DNA from: Formosa agariphila KMM 3901
Lineage (GTDB): Bacteria > Bacteroidota > Bacteroidia > Flavobacteriales > Flavobacteriaceae
Reading direction: 5' to 3'
DNA: 64,000 bases
Assembly: GCF_000723205.1 (NCBI RefSeq)
Contig: NZ_HG315671.1
Span: forward strand, 3,044,940 to 3,108,939
Shown: piece after piece, positions 25,958-34,037 of the stretch
Numbering within the stretch: the first letter of the stretch is position 1
How the letters are laid out: the number at the start of each line of letters is the position of its first letter
Made by a program: the position numbers and the translations under genes
Notes under the pieces: generated by a model
What the model was told of the DNA's origin: nothing
Databases searched by the model: none
The model's input: only the letters and a program-made list of their open reading frames with translations

Positions 25958-25984
25958 AATTTCAATTTTTTAATTAATATCGTT

Positions 25985-26177
25985 TTGCCTATATGTGTAC
26001 GAGCAGTAGCCGACTTTGGAAACCAAAACTTTCGGTTAAGCACTAATGCAAGAAGCTATTGCAAAATATTATTTACTAATTTACGAAAAGCAAATGAATT
26101 TGCAGTAGCGATAAAGGAAGCGGAAACTTTGAGTTTAGCACTTAACCCGCTATTGCTCATTAACATTATTAGCGGTA
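25985..26177. repeat. attC-like cassette site 4 (long centre)
   Basis: GTGTACGAGCAGTAGCC (25995-26011) pairs with GCTATTGCTCATTAAC (about 26149-26164) imperfectly, with a ~135-base variable centre. The right core TTAGCGGTA (26169-26177) is the exact complement of TACCGCTAA at 28298-28306 (12 of 13 when extended), which would bracket a four-gene cassette. Confidence 0.65.
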
Positions 26178-26803
26178 GTGCTTTTTTCGATTAGTAAAAT
26201 GTTTGACATCAATACAATCGGTACAACGCAAGTGGGTAAAAAGCAATATGGAAATTCCAATACGGCAATATTTGGTTGGTCAAATGCAAATTGTTGAATT
26301 AGCGAAGGCGAAGATAAAATAGCCAAGGACACTATAACCAGTAAAAATACAATTCCGATACTATTCCAAATAATAAAAAGTGTTCGATTGATTTTTCTTT
26401 TTAAAATTAGCTGATAAACCAAAATTATCAATGCAGAAATTCCTAATACAATGTCAAAATTCCAACCGTAAAACGTCATTAGTTGCGGGATTTTTTCTTG
26501 AAGATAAAGTTGATACAAAACCAATTCAACAGAGATTCTTAAAATGTGTATTCCTAACAGAAAATTTGGCTTTAGTTTTGAGGCATCAATCCGATTTAGT
26601 CCGAAAATAGTCAATAAAACTGTACCGAAAATGACAATCGGAAATAGTTTCGGATTTTCTATAAATATTTGATAAAATGCCAAAGCACCAATCAAAACTT
26701 GCCAAACTGTAAGGAGCAAAATTAACCTTTTATTTTTTCCTGTTCCGTAATAAAGAAAGAGCAAAGACAAAAAAACCATTAGTAAAAATATGACTTTCAG
26801 CAT
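26150..26803 (-). CDS. multi-pass membrane protein of unknown function
   Basis: 217 residues with six or seven hydrophobic helices and short polar loops, starting MLKVIFLLMVFLSLLFLYYG. No known family could be named. 'ILEFPYCFLPTCVVPIVLMSNILL'-type sequence near the C-terminus (split by a Val-Pro turn) is the last helix region. The final residues (..NNVNEQ) are encoded inside the right arm of the attC-like repeat, so the end of the protein is set by the repeat. It is followed on the minus strand by the repeat and lies downstream of DUF1569 and YCII genes, probably in one operon (8-base gap). Confidence 0.7.
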   Translation of the reverse strand: MLKVIFLLMVFLSLLFLYYGTGKNKRLILLLTVWQVLIGALAFYQIFIENPKLFPIVIFGTVLLTIFGLNRIDASKLKPNFLLGIHILRISVELVLYQLYLQEKIPQLMTFYGWNFDIVLGISALIILVYQLILKRKINRTLFIIWNSIGIVFLLVIVSLAILSSPSLIQQFAFDQPNIAVLEFPYCFLPTCVVPIVLMSNILLIEKSTTANNVNEQ

Positions 26804-26811
26804 AGCAAAAA

Positions 26812-27255
26812 TTACCTTCCGAACTGTCTTAAATGATGGTCTGTATGCTTGAAAACATATTTACCGATTTCGTCCTTTGACATTTTTCCGAAGAACGGAT
26901 GCACAAAATTTGAGTTAAAGAAATCACTGTAGCTATTAAGCAAGTCAATCCATTTGGCCTTTTCTATTTCAAAATTTCCAGTTCCTTTTATTTTAAATTC
27001 TGGATGTGTAGGCTGGTTTTTCTTCATTGGATTATCGTTTTTCAAGATTCCGTTCAATGCCATTTTGCCGAATAACTTACCCATAATTAAGCGTTTGTAT
27101 TGCTTTTTTCCTTGAAACATTTCCTCGCTCAACGTACAATGTTTCAGCATTTGGTAAGCATTCATTTCCCCCCATTGAGCATTGTCGGTTGTTTTCAATT
27201 GATTGATTCGGTCTGTCAATAAGTTGATTGTTTTTTGATTGAATATCGTTTCCAT
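26812..27255 (-). CDS. DUF1569/DinB-like protein
   Basis: 147 residues. 'WGEMNAYQMLKHCTLSEEMFQG' and 'YVFKHTDHHLRQFGR' provide His residues in the pattern of DinB/DUF1569 four-helix-bundle proteins, which may bind a metal and act as thiol-dependent enzymes. It is part of a cluster Crp - YCII - DUF1569 - membrane protein, all minus strand with gaps of 8-80 bases. Biochemical role unknown. Confidence 0.75.
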   Translation of the reverse strand: METIFNQKTINLLTDRINQLKTTDNAQWGEMNAYQMLKHCTLSEEMFQGKKQYKRLIMGKLFGKMALNGILKNDNPMKKNQPTHPEFKIKGTGNFEIEKAKWIDLLNSYSDFFNSNFVHPFFGKMSKDEIGKYVFKHTDHHLRQFGR

Positions 27256-27265
27256 AAGTCTGATT

Positions 27266-27616
27266 TTAGAATTCCATAGGTATTAAAGGTCGAACTTCAA
27301 CGGAACCGCCCATTGCAAGAACAGGACAGTTTTTAGCCAAATTTTCGGCTTCCTGTAAACTTATGGCTTTTACGACCATATTACCGCTCAATGTTTGGTT
27401 GTCTGAAATGTAAATATTGTTGGAAATCTGCCCTTTTGGATTGATACAACTTCCTTTAAATCCCAATCGTGAAGTATTTACCAGTTTTGCTTGTGATGCT
27501 ATACTTCCAATGTAGTTTTTCCATTGGTTTTGCATCGTTGCCATTTGTTCGACAGTCGGTTGTTCGTTGCTTGGTGACATTCTGAAAAGCAACATAAATT
27601 CTTTTAAAGTTTCCAT
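27266..27616 (-). CDS. YCII-related domain protein
   Basis: 116 residues. 'METLKEFMLLFRMSPSNEQP' and the 'GNMVVKAISLQEAENLAKNC' segment with 'GGSVEVRPLIPMEF' at the end match the YCII/DGPF-type ferredoxin-like fold. Relatives are often paired with sigma factors or act as small enzymes or binding proteins. It is the second gene of the cassette cluster and lies 10 bases from the DUF1569 gene. Confidence 0.8.
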   Translation of the reverse strand: METLKEFMLLFRMSPSNEQPTVEQMATMQNQWKNYIGSIASQAKLVNTSRLGFKGSCINPKGQISNNIYISDNQTLSGNMVVKAISLQEAENLAKNCPVLAMGGSVEVRPLIPMEF

Positions 27617-27696
27617 AATTCTTTATTTTTTAGATTATGAAAACAAAAGTATCGGTTGTTTTATTTAAAATAGTTGCCCTATGGCAAAAACGGAAC

Positions 27697-28275
27697 TTAT
27701 AGAGAAATTTCTTTGCGAATGCGACTCAAAGAATATTTTGTGATGCCTAAATAAGTAGCGATGTGTTGCAACGAAACATTTTGAACGATGTGCGGTTTAT
27801 CCTTTATTAGTCTTGAATACCGCTCTTTTGCTTCGTCTGCAATCAACGATACACTTTGATTTTTCAATGCAAAATAGGAACTGACCAATCGTCTGCGACC
27901 TTGTTCTCTAAATGCTTCTATACTATGAAAAAGTTGTTGGAACGTTTCAAAATCGAGTTGCCAACAAACGCAATCAGTCAGTGCTTGAATATTTTCACGG
28001 GTCGGATTTCGTAGAAAAAATGATGACCAATCGATAACGATGTCGCCTTGACCGTAAAAATTCGTGGTAATCTCGTTTCCATTTAAGTCGTTGACAAAAG
28101 AGCGTACAAAACCACTTTCTAAAAACCAATAATGATTTTCGGTTATCCCTTCTTGAAGTAGATAATCATTTTTGGAAAAACTTACTTGTCTGAATTTGGG
28201 TAAAATCAGCTCAAGTTCATTCTCTTTAAAGTCGTTTGAAGAGAATATATTTTTTAAAAAGTGTTCTTCTTTCAT
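27697..28275 (-). CDS. Crp/Fnr-family regulator (copy 2)
   Basis: 192 residues. The sensor barrel 'KNDYLLQEGITENHYWFLESG' is followed by the HTH 'VSLQHIATYLGITKYSLSRIRKEI'. It is only distantly similar to the copies at 25069 and 31631. It is first in the cluster with YCII, DUF1569 and the membrane protein, so it probably regulates them. A cassette core lies 22 bases upstream of its start. Confidence 0.88.
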   Translation of the reverse strand: MKEEHFLKNIFSSNDFKENELELILPKFRQVSFSKNDYLLQEGITENHYWFLESGFVRSFVNDLNGNEITTNFYGQGDIVIDWSSFFLRNPTRENIQALTDCVCWQLDFETFQQLFHSIEAFREQGRRRLVSSYFALKNQSVSLIADEAKERYSRLIKDKPHIVQNVSLQHIATYLGITKYSLSRIRKEISL

Positions 28276-28297
28276 TCTGTTTTTTGGTTTTTTGCAT

Positions 28298-28430
28298 TAC
28301 CGCTAACGGTCTCGGCTCGAGTAGTTGCGTGATTTAGCACTTAACTTGGAAAGTACACACCAAACTGAAAATCCGCGAGGATTTTTAGAAGTAGGCGAGT
28401 ACTAGCAATGGATTATATACGGTATTAGCT
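28298..28430. repeat. attC-like cassette site 5
   Basis: Left core TACCGCTAACGG and right core ACGGTATTAGC are complementary in part. The arm CTCGAGTAGTTGCG and the matching AGTAGGCGAGTACTAGC pair imperfectly. The centre has the hairpin AAAATCCGCGAGGATTTTT. The SIR2 gene stops 5 bases beyond. It is related to the site at 17826-17956. Confidence 0.65.
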
Positions 28431-28434
28431 TTAG

Positions 28435-29997
28435 TTATTCTTTATACTTCAGATAATCGTAGAGACAAATTAACTTTCTAAAATGAGTTCCATATTTACT
28501 ATCATCAAGAAGCTTTTTATTATCAATTAAATAATTTAGAAGTTCATCTAAATTTATCTTATCGCAGGATAATAATGGTGTATATAGTAAGATGTGTAGC
28601 TGATTATTCGCAGACTTTAACTCAGTAAAAGATGAATATTTATCATTAATTTCTTTTGTTTTTCTTATGTAGTTAGCAGACGGATAAAAACTTTCTGGTT
28701 TAACTTCGTTTACCTTTTTTATAAATTCTGGTGAAAACTCAACTATTTCGTTGTCTTCATCAATTTCATTGTTATCATTTAAATAACTAGCACTTCTTAA
28801 ATGTTTAAAATACGGGATGTATTTTGCATTTAGATAAGGTAAACACAATTCGGATATTTTATCAGATTCCCAATTCCTACACTCAATAGCGTCTAAGAGA
28901 ACATCTTTAAGTTCAATACCTTTAATACCAACCTCTGAAAACTTGTCTTTAAGACCTACGCCATATACAAATTCAGCATTATGAATATTTTCTATATTTT
29001 CCAAATTGTCTGTAACGTATATTTTGGATTTAGAATTATTAGATTTAACAAAGTCATAAACCATACCTTTCATTTGCCTAAGAATTTTAATGGGCAATTT
29101 TCTTTTATTATTAGCTAAGACTGTGAAGATTTCTATAAAATTATTAGTTCTGATTAATTTGATTGGTATAACTGTGTCAGAAATTAATAAAGTGCTATCG
29201 ATAATGCTCGTTTGAATTGGCTCTGGACTCCATTGGCAGAAAATTAGTCTATCTTTTAATTTGTCAATTTTTTCTTTAGTTAGACATTTAATTATAGATT
29301 TTAAAATAGACTGAATGTTTTTGTCATCTAAACTATATCCGATGAAAATTATTGGATTTTCAATAAATATAGTTAATAGTTTAGCTGCTAAATATGCATT
29401 TCTATCCTCGTAATTATGGTAATCTTCCTCTGTTAGAATTAGCGAATTAGGTTTTGAAGAGCAACCGTGAATTTTGTATATTTCTCCTATTGAATATAAT
29501 TCTGAAAATATTAATTCTTCTTGACCAACAAACTTATTGAATTCAGGAAAAATATTTTCTAAAAGCTCGTCCCAATTTGTCGTTATTGCTCCATCTATAT
29601 TTATCTTTTTAAGAAGTTTTAATTCTTTGTCAATTATATCATCTTTAATTAATTGGTTTTGTGTTTGTATCTTTTTTGCAACTTCAAATTTTAGCGGGGA
29701 ATATTTTGTTTCAGCGATTGCAGAAAATTCTTTACGGCTTTCCTCAAACTTTTCTCCACTCCACCATAGTTCATTAAAATCTTCTCCTATTATTGATGCA
29801 ACTTTAGGTAGTTTTGAGTCTGCATTAGATTTATAGAAATTATAAGGTTTTATTAGTCCAAGTTCTTTACAAATTTCCATTAGTAATAATTCCCAAGTCG
29901 GTAGTCCTAAATATCTTCTAGAAAATCCCGAACCAATAAATAAGAATGGTGATGTTGAAAATTTTGAGATGTGCTTTTTAAATTCTTCTTCAAACAT
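28435..29997 (-). CDS. SIR2-like NAD-dependent protein, probable antiphage effector
   Basis: 520 residues. The SIR2 domain occupies about 15-260: NAD motif 'FLFIGSGFSRRYLGLPTWELL', 'GAITTNWDELLENIF', the catalytic His region 'IYKIHGCSSKP' and 'PIIFIGYSLDDKNI'. The C-terminal ~250 residues have no recognised fold and may sense infection. Proteins of this layout (SIR2_2 type) in defence islands degrade NAD and stop growth on phage attack. It is the only gene between attC-like sites 5 and 6, so it forms a single-gene cassette. The exact defence family (DSR-like or a standalone SIR2) is not assigned. Confidence 0.82.
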   Translation of the reverse strand: MFEEEFKKHISKFSTSPFLFIGSGFSRRYLGLPTWELLLMEICKELGLIKPYNFYKSNADSKLPKVASIIGEDFNELWWSGEKFEESRKEFSAIAETKYSPLKFEVAKKIQTQNQLIKDDIIDKELKLLKKINIDGAITTNWDELLENIFPEFNKFVGQEELIFSELYSIGEIYKIHGCSSKPNSLILTEEDYHNYEDRNAYLAAKLLTIFIENPIIFIGYSLDDKNIQSILKSIIKCLTKEKIDKLKDRLIFCQWSPEPIQTSIIDSTLLISDTVIPIKLIRTNNFIEIFTVLANNKRKLPIKILRQMKGMVYDFVKSNNSKSKIYVTDNLENIENIHNAEFVYGVGLKDKFSEVGIKGIELKDVLLDAIECRNWESDKISELCLPYLNAKYIPYFKHLRSASYLNDNNEIDEDNEIVEFSPEFIKKVNEVKPESFYPSANYIRKTKEINDKYSSFTELKSANNQLHILLYTPLLSCDKINLDELLNYLIDNKKLLDDSKYGTHFRKLICLYDYLKYKE

Positions 29998-30036
29998 ATT
30001 TTTTGGTGTTTGTTCCTTGGGTTTGAGTGTTAATTA

Positions 30037-30226
30037 CAGCTAACGGACTCGTATATGAAAAGTAGGGCAGTTGATAAGCACTAACTTTCAGTAAAGCAAG
30101 AAGCCATATATTTAACTTTTATTGTGTAGCTAAAATACAAATTAAATATATGGCGACCCTGTAAATATGCACAAGCCATTGGTCAGGCAATAATCGCCCT
30201 ATTTTTTATATACATTGTTAGCAAAA
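30037..30226. repeat. attC-like cassette site 6 (long centre)
   Basis: GTATATGAAAAGTAGGGC (30051-30068) pairs with GCCCTATTTTTTATATAC (about 30196-30213) at all but two positions. Outer cores are AGCTAACGG and TTGTTAGC. The centre (~125 bases) has its own inverted repeat CCATATATTTAA/TTAAATATATGG. The right core GTTAGCAAAA (30217-30226) is the exact complement of TTTTGCTAAC at 32261-32270. Confidence 0.78.
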
Positions 30227-30786
30227 GTTTTTGTCCACCCAATTCCAATTTGATATCCAGATTGAGCTTTGTCCTTAATTAAAGGTAGAAATGTAGTAAT
30301 TCCAATACTATTAGAATTGTTAATCTTGTATTTTGGTGAGAAGGAAAAACCGTAATTAAAGAAAACTTCATTGTTGGAATAATCTCGTTCGAAACCTATT
30401 CTTTCATTAATCAAAGTGCCTTTTGTATGGGCATAACTTAAACCAACTGGTACTTCAAAGTTTAATTGTACTTTATTAAAATTTAACGAATACCCAAAGT
30501 TAACAGTAGGTATTATTCGCATATCAATATCATCTGCTAAATAAGCATCTGGTTCTGATTCTCCTTTAAAATCGAAATAGGCCGTTAGAGTAAAAGAAAT
30601 CGTGAAATGACTTGTTCTATTAGACAGCGGTACGATAAATTTGCCGTAGCCGCCGTAATATAATGATTCATCGCCCGCTCCCAATACACCTACTTCTAAC
30701 GAGCTGTTATTAGTTTTTTGAGCATATAGGGTGTTACTCATAGATAACAAACCTATAATTGTAATTATTCTAATTGCTGAATACAT
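30199..30786 (-). CDS. predicted outer-membrane beta-barrel protein
   Basis: 195 residues with a signal peptide (MYSAIRIITIIGLLSMSNTLYAQ) and alternating aromatic/polar strands throughout (YGGYGKFIVPL, FNYGFSFSPKYKI, YQIGIGWTKTF), typical of a small beta-barrel. The last eight residues (FANNVYKK) are encoded by the arm of the attC-like repeat, where the stop also lies, so the natural end was probably altered when the repeat joined. The start overlaps the esterase stop by 17 bases, indicating coupled expression. The function is not recognised. Confidence 0.6.
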   Translation of the reverse strand: MYSAIRIITIIGLLSMSNTLYAQKTNNSSLEVGVLGAGDESLYYGGYGKFIVPLSNRTSHFTISFTLTAYFDFKGESEPDAYLADDIDMRIIPTVNFGYSLNFNKVQLNFEVPVGLSYAHTKGTLINERIGFERDYSNNEVFFNYGFSFSPKYKINNSNSIGITTFLPLIKDKAQSGYQIGIGWTKTFANNVYKK

Positions 30787-31561
30787 AATCTAATCCTTTT
30801 TTAAATATTGTATTTGCAGAATCTGCATGTCCGCTCTTTTTTATTAATTCATTTTTATGTTTAAAATTTTGATAGTTTCTGTTGTCTACACGTTCATTCA
30901 TTTCCTCAAAAGACGCGAGCATAACTCCTCCTTCTAAGGTCCCCATTCCATTATAAAATGTTACGTCTAAGTCAATGTTTTCATTTGCATAATTCTGTTC
31001 ATATTCAAATATTACACCCGAATCGTACCAATATGATGTGCCACTTGCAATAAATTTATCGAATGGGTTATCTTGCCTGTTTTGTGCCATAACATACTGT
31101 GTGAATAACCCACCAAAAGAATGTCCAATTAGTGTTTTATTATTTGATGGCTCTATATTATACCTTGATTCAAGTTCAGGTATTAGTTCTTCTTTAATGA
31201 ATTGATAAAAGTTAGCAGCACCTCCTGTACCGTGTTCATAAGATGTTGGGGTATAATCTCGATTTCTATTTTTATTGTTTCCAATAGATATTAAAATAGA
31301 AGGAGGCATACTTCCGCTCTGAGTTTTATCGGAAATTAAATTTGCTATGGTATTGAATCTGGTATCGCCATCTAATCCAATTATCAGTTGATTTGAAGAA
31401 TCATTGGAATAAATTTCTGGTAGATAAACATAAATAGGATAGCTATCGTTAATAATATTTGATTGTATTATAAATTCTTCGGTAGCTCCAATGATGTCTA
31501 AACTCTCATCATTTGAACAACTTAAAAGTAGAGGTAGAAGTAAAAGATAAATAGGTTTCAT
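30770..31561 (-). CDS. lipoprotein esterase of the esterase D / IroE-like family
   Basis: 263 residues. Lipoprotein signal 'MKPIYLLLLPLLLSCSND' with a lipobox Cys at about 15. Hydrolase core: 'QLIIGLDGDTRFNTIANLI', nucleophile elbow 'TLIGHSFGGLFTQYVMAQ' (GxSxG) and a C-terminal His in 'SGHADSANTIF'. The family cleaves esters such as siderophore trilactones, glutathione adducts or carbohydrate esters. It is cotranscribed with the beta-barrel gene (17-base overlap) and preceded by a Crp regulator. Confidence 0.8.
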   Translation of the reverse strand: MKPIYLLLLPLLLSCSNDESLDIIGATEEFIIQSNIINDSYPIYVYLPEIYSNDSSNQLIIGLDGDTRFNTIANLISDKTQSGSMPPSILISIGNNKNRNRDYTPTSYEHGTGGAANFYQFIKEELIPELESRYNIEPSNNKTLIGHSFGGLFTQYVMAQNRQDNPFDKFIASGTSYWYDSGVIFEYEQNYANENIDLDVTFYNGMGTLEGGVMLASFEEMNERVDNRNYQNFKHKNELIKKSGHADSANTIFKKGLDYVFSN

Positions 31562-31630
31562 AAGTTATAATTTGTCACAAAGATGCAACAGCTTTAAGCT
31601 ATAAAACTTATTTCAAATCAATAAATGATT

Positions 31631-32236
31631 TTATTTTTTAAGATATTCTTTTTTTACTCTACTATAAGTTTCCGGTGACATGCCCAAGTAATTTGCAATT
31701 AACTTTTGAGGTATTTCTTCTATGAAGATTTTAGATTTTTCAATTGTTTTTAGAAATAATTCATACTTTTTACTGGCATCTTTGTGTTGTAAGAGTAAAG
31801 ACCTTTTTTCACGCTCTAGATGTACTTGTTCAAATAGTTTAGTGTAGATATAACAAAAAGGCTGGCTTTCCAATAGTAATTTTTCAATATCTTTTTTTTG
31901 AAAATATAGAACTTCTGCATCGGTAATTGCCTCTTGTATTTGATTTGAAGGCGAGTTTTCCATATAGCTAGTAAAATTGTTAAAACTCATACCTGAAAGT
32001 GAAAAATCAATAGTAAACAATTCTCCTTCAATTATTACGTATTGATGAATAAAGCCTTTAATTACTAAACTAGTTTTTGTTTCAGTTTGGCTAATATTTA
32101 AAATAATTTCTCCCTTTTTGTATTTTTTCTTTTTTAAAATTTCAGCTATTGGCCTAAATTCCAATTCTGTCAGTGGGTATACAGTATTTAAAAAGCTAAA
32201 TAATATATTTTCTTCGGTTGAAAAAGCTTTATTCAT
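31631..32236 (-). CDS. Crp/Fnr-family regulator (copy 3)
   Basis: 201 residues. The sensor part 'KKGEIILNISQTETKTSLVIKGF' is followed by a C-terminal HTH 'IPQKLIANYLGMSPETYSRVKKEYL'. It is distant from the other Crp copies in this window. It lies upstream of the esterase/beta-barrel pair (69-bp gap), so the three genes probably form one cassette between the complementary cores at 30217 and 32270. Confidence 0.87.
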   Translation of the reverse strand: MNKAFSTEENILFSFLNTVYPLTELEFRPIAEILKKKKYKKGEIILNISQTETKTSLVIKGFIHQYVIIEGELFTIDFSLSGMSFNNFTSYMENSPSNQIQEAITDAEVLYFQKKDIEKLLLESQPFCYIYTKLFEQVHLEREKRSLLLQHKDASKKYELFLKTIEKSKIFIEEIPQKLIANYLGMSPETYSRVKKEYLKK

Positions 32237-32260
32237 TAAGTAAGTAGGTTGATTTTAAAT

Positions 32261-32398
32261 TTTTGCTAACGGTTTTGTGTATGAGCAGTAGCGGATTTTA
32301 AACAACTACTTTTCGGATAACAATATAGTTTAATTTATGCAAAAACGGTTCAGGTTAGCACCTAAACCGCTATTGCTTATACACGTCTTAAGTTAGCA
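32261..32398. repeat. attC-like cassette site 7 (best-paired)
   Basis: GTGTATGAGCAGTAGCGG (32277-32294) pairs with CCGCTATTGCTTATACAC (about 32367-32384) at 16 of 18 positions. Outer cores TGCTAAC and GTTAGCA (about 32391-32397) are perfectly complementary. The IS110-type element follows directly on the right, so the next cassette's far end is missing. Confidence 0.8.
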
Positions 32399-32449
32399 TT
32401 TTAATAAAAACACTAAATTAATACCTATAAATTAGAAAGAACAAAAGAG

Positions 32450-32609
32450 AGGAATAAGGTTATTATATACGGAGAGACTACAGATCTCGTCAACATTGAA
32501 AATCCCCTCTCTTTTACTACACAGATTTCGTACAGTTCTATGAGGCTTTTAGACCTCGATTTTAAGTCGTTGAAACTCGCGTAGTCGTCCTTTCAAAAAT
32601 CATTTTCTT
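32450..32609 (+). ncRNA. candidate IS110 bridge RNA
   Basis: The non-coding leader of the IS110 element has a perfect 10-bp stem AAAAGAGAGG (about 32443-32452) / CCTCTCTTTT (about 32507-32516) and a smaller stem GAGG-CTTTTAGA-CCTC at about 32541-32556. IS110 elements are known to carry a structured RNA in this position that pairs with donor and target DNA. Length and layout fit, but no loop-target pairing was tested. Confidence 0.5.
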
Positions 32610-33581
32610 ATGAATAAAGATATTAAATATTTTGGAATTGATATTAGCCATTTAGTTTTTGATGTGACAGATTCAGATGGCAATTACTACCAATTTAAAA
32701 ACACAATTTCTGGCTTTAAAAAATTCACAAAACTCTTAGATTTGGATAGTCATTGTGTTATGGAAGCCACGGGATACTACCACTATCAATTGGCCTATTA
32801 TTTACTAGAATTAGGGATAAAAGTATCAGTAGAAAACCCTTTAGCTGTTAAACGCTTTATCCAGATGAAGTTGTCTAAGATCAAGACCGATAAGAGTGAT
32901 TCTAAACTTATTTGTGAATATGCAAAACAAGTAGATTTAAAGCCCTGGGAAGGTCAATCCAAACATCAAACAGAATGTCTTCAAATGACCAGACTCCTTT
33001 CTGTGTATACAAAACAGAGCACTATGCTGAAGAATAAAATACATGGTGAAGCCGTTTTAGGAAATCCTAGCAAAGCAGTTGTAAGTTCTATTAAACGAAG
33101 CTTAAAACACGTTTTAAAAGAAATCAAAACTTTAGAAGATAAACTGATGGTATTAGTTAAAGAAGTCCACCAGGATGTATTAACTCGCTTAAAAAGTATA
33201 CCAGGAATTGGAAACAAAACGGCATTGATGCTTGTGGTTCTTACAGATGGTTTTGAGCGTTTTACAAGCGGTAGTGAACTCTGCAGTTATGCTGGATTAA
33301 CTCCTGTAGTTAGAAAGAGTGGTAGCAGTGTAAATGGACGTAGTAGAATAAGTAAAATAGGAAATCAAAAGCTTCGTAATTTATTATTTATGTGCAGTTT
33401 TAATGCCTGTAAATACAACAAAGCATGCAGAGATATTTATGAACGAATTGTAGCAAAAGGGAAGAGTAAAAAACTAGCTTTAATAGCTGTGTGTAATAAG
33501 CTTCTAAAACAGGCTTTTGCTATCGCAAAATCTGGTTTAATATATGATGATTCTTATAGAAGTACTTTAGTGAAAAGTTAA
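32610..33581 (+). CDS. IS110-family transposase
   Basis: 323 residues, the usual size. The N-terminal RuvC-like DEDD domain shows 'YFGIDISHLVFDVTD' (Asp), 'CVMEATGYYHYQLA' (Glu) and 'KIKTDKSDSKLICEYA' (Asp pair). The C-terminal Transposase_20 domain has 'LKSIPGIGNKTALMLV' (helix-hairpin-helix), 'LCSYAGLTPVVRKSGSS' and 'KIGNQKLRNLLFMC'; the Ser in the SGSS region fits the catalytic Ser. It is intact, with no frameshift, so may be active. Confidence 0.95.
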   Translation: MNKDIKYFGIDISHLVFDVTDSDGNYYQFKNTISGFKKFTKLLDLDSHCVMEATGYYHYQLAYYLLELGIKVSVENPLAVKRFIQMKLSKIKTDKSDSKLICEYAKQVDLKPWEGQSKHQTECLQMTRLLSVYTKQSTMLKNKIHGEAVLGNPSKAVVSSIKRSLKHVLKEIKTLEDKLMVLVKEVHQDVLTRLKSIPGIGNKTALMLVVLTDGFERFTSGSELCSYAGLTPVVRKSGSSVNGRSRISKIGNQKLRNLLFMCSFNACKYNKACRDIYERIVAKGKSKKLALIAVCNKLLKQAFAIAKSGLIYDDSYRSTLVKS

Positions 33582-33595
33582 TGCTTTTTTACTTG

Positions 33596-33623
33596 TTTTT
33601 TACCACAGTACTTTGTTGTGGGC
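33596..33623. repeat. attC-like site, right arm only (after IS110)
   Basis: TTTTACCACAGTACTTTG and GTTGTGGGC, 22 of 25 positions shared with 15465-15490. The core GTTGTGGGC (33615-33623) is the exact complement of GCCCACAAC at 35924-35932. The left arm is missing, presumably displaced by the IS110 element. Confidence 0.6.
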
Positions 33624-33628
33624 AGTTT

Positions 33629-34036
33629 TTATTCCGTTGGCATTTTTGACATATCCATATAGAACATTTCCCAAGTGTGTCCATCTAAATCTTCGATTGT
33701 TCGTTGTTGCATAAAATCGTAATCCCTTAATTCGTTTGGTTCATTTCCGCCTGCCCTTAATCCATTTTCCAAGATTTCGTTCATTTCATCCACACTATCG
33801 GTAGATAAAGAATAAAGACCTGCTATATTCTCTTTTGTATCTGCAATAGGTTTAGTCGCAAAAGTTGAAAATTTTTCTTTAGCCATTAGCATTACGTAAA
33901 TAGTATCGCTCCATACCATACATTTCGTGTTGTCGTCTGAAAATTGAGGATTGTTTGTAAATCCTAATGCAGTGTAAAAATCCATTGATTTGTTCACGTC
34001 TTTTACCGCTAGGTTGATAAAAATTTGTTTTGCCAT
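33629..34036 (-). CDS. VOC-family glyoxalase/bleomycin-resistance-like protein
   Basis: 135 residues. 'QIFINLAVKDVNKSMDFYTALGF' opens the first beta-alpha-beta-beta-beta unit and 'EDLDGHTWEMFYMDM' closes the second with the usual Glu. It may be a metalloenzyme or drug-binding protein. It is last in a five-gene cluster with ArsR and stops 6 bases from the cassette core. Gaps to neighbours are 1-10 bases. Confidence 0.87.
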   Translation of the reverse strand: MAKQIFINLAVKDVNKSMDFYTALGFTNNPQFSDDNTKCMVWSDTIYVMLMAKEKFSTFATKPIADTKENIAGLYSLSTDSVDEMNEILENGLRAGGNEPNELRDYDFMQQRTIEDLDGHTWEMFYMDMSKMPTE

Positions 34037-34037
34037 T

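Larger units (their letters stand above)
32400..33600 (+). mobile_element. IS110-family insertion sequence beside an attC-like site
   Basis: It contains one transposase gene (32610-33581) and a ~200-bp non-coding leader. IS110 elements have no clear terminal inverted repeats, so both ends are approximate. On its left it abuts a complete attC-like site. On its right, at 33596, begins a sequence (TTTTACCACAGTACTTTG) that matches the right arm at 15465. It therefore appears to have inserted at or next to cassette junctions, as known for IS1111/IS110 elements that target attC sites. Confidence 0.75.
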
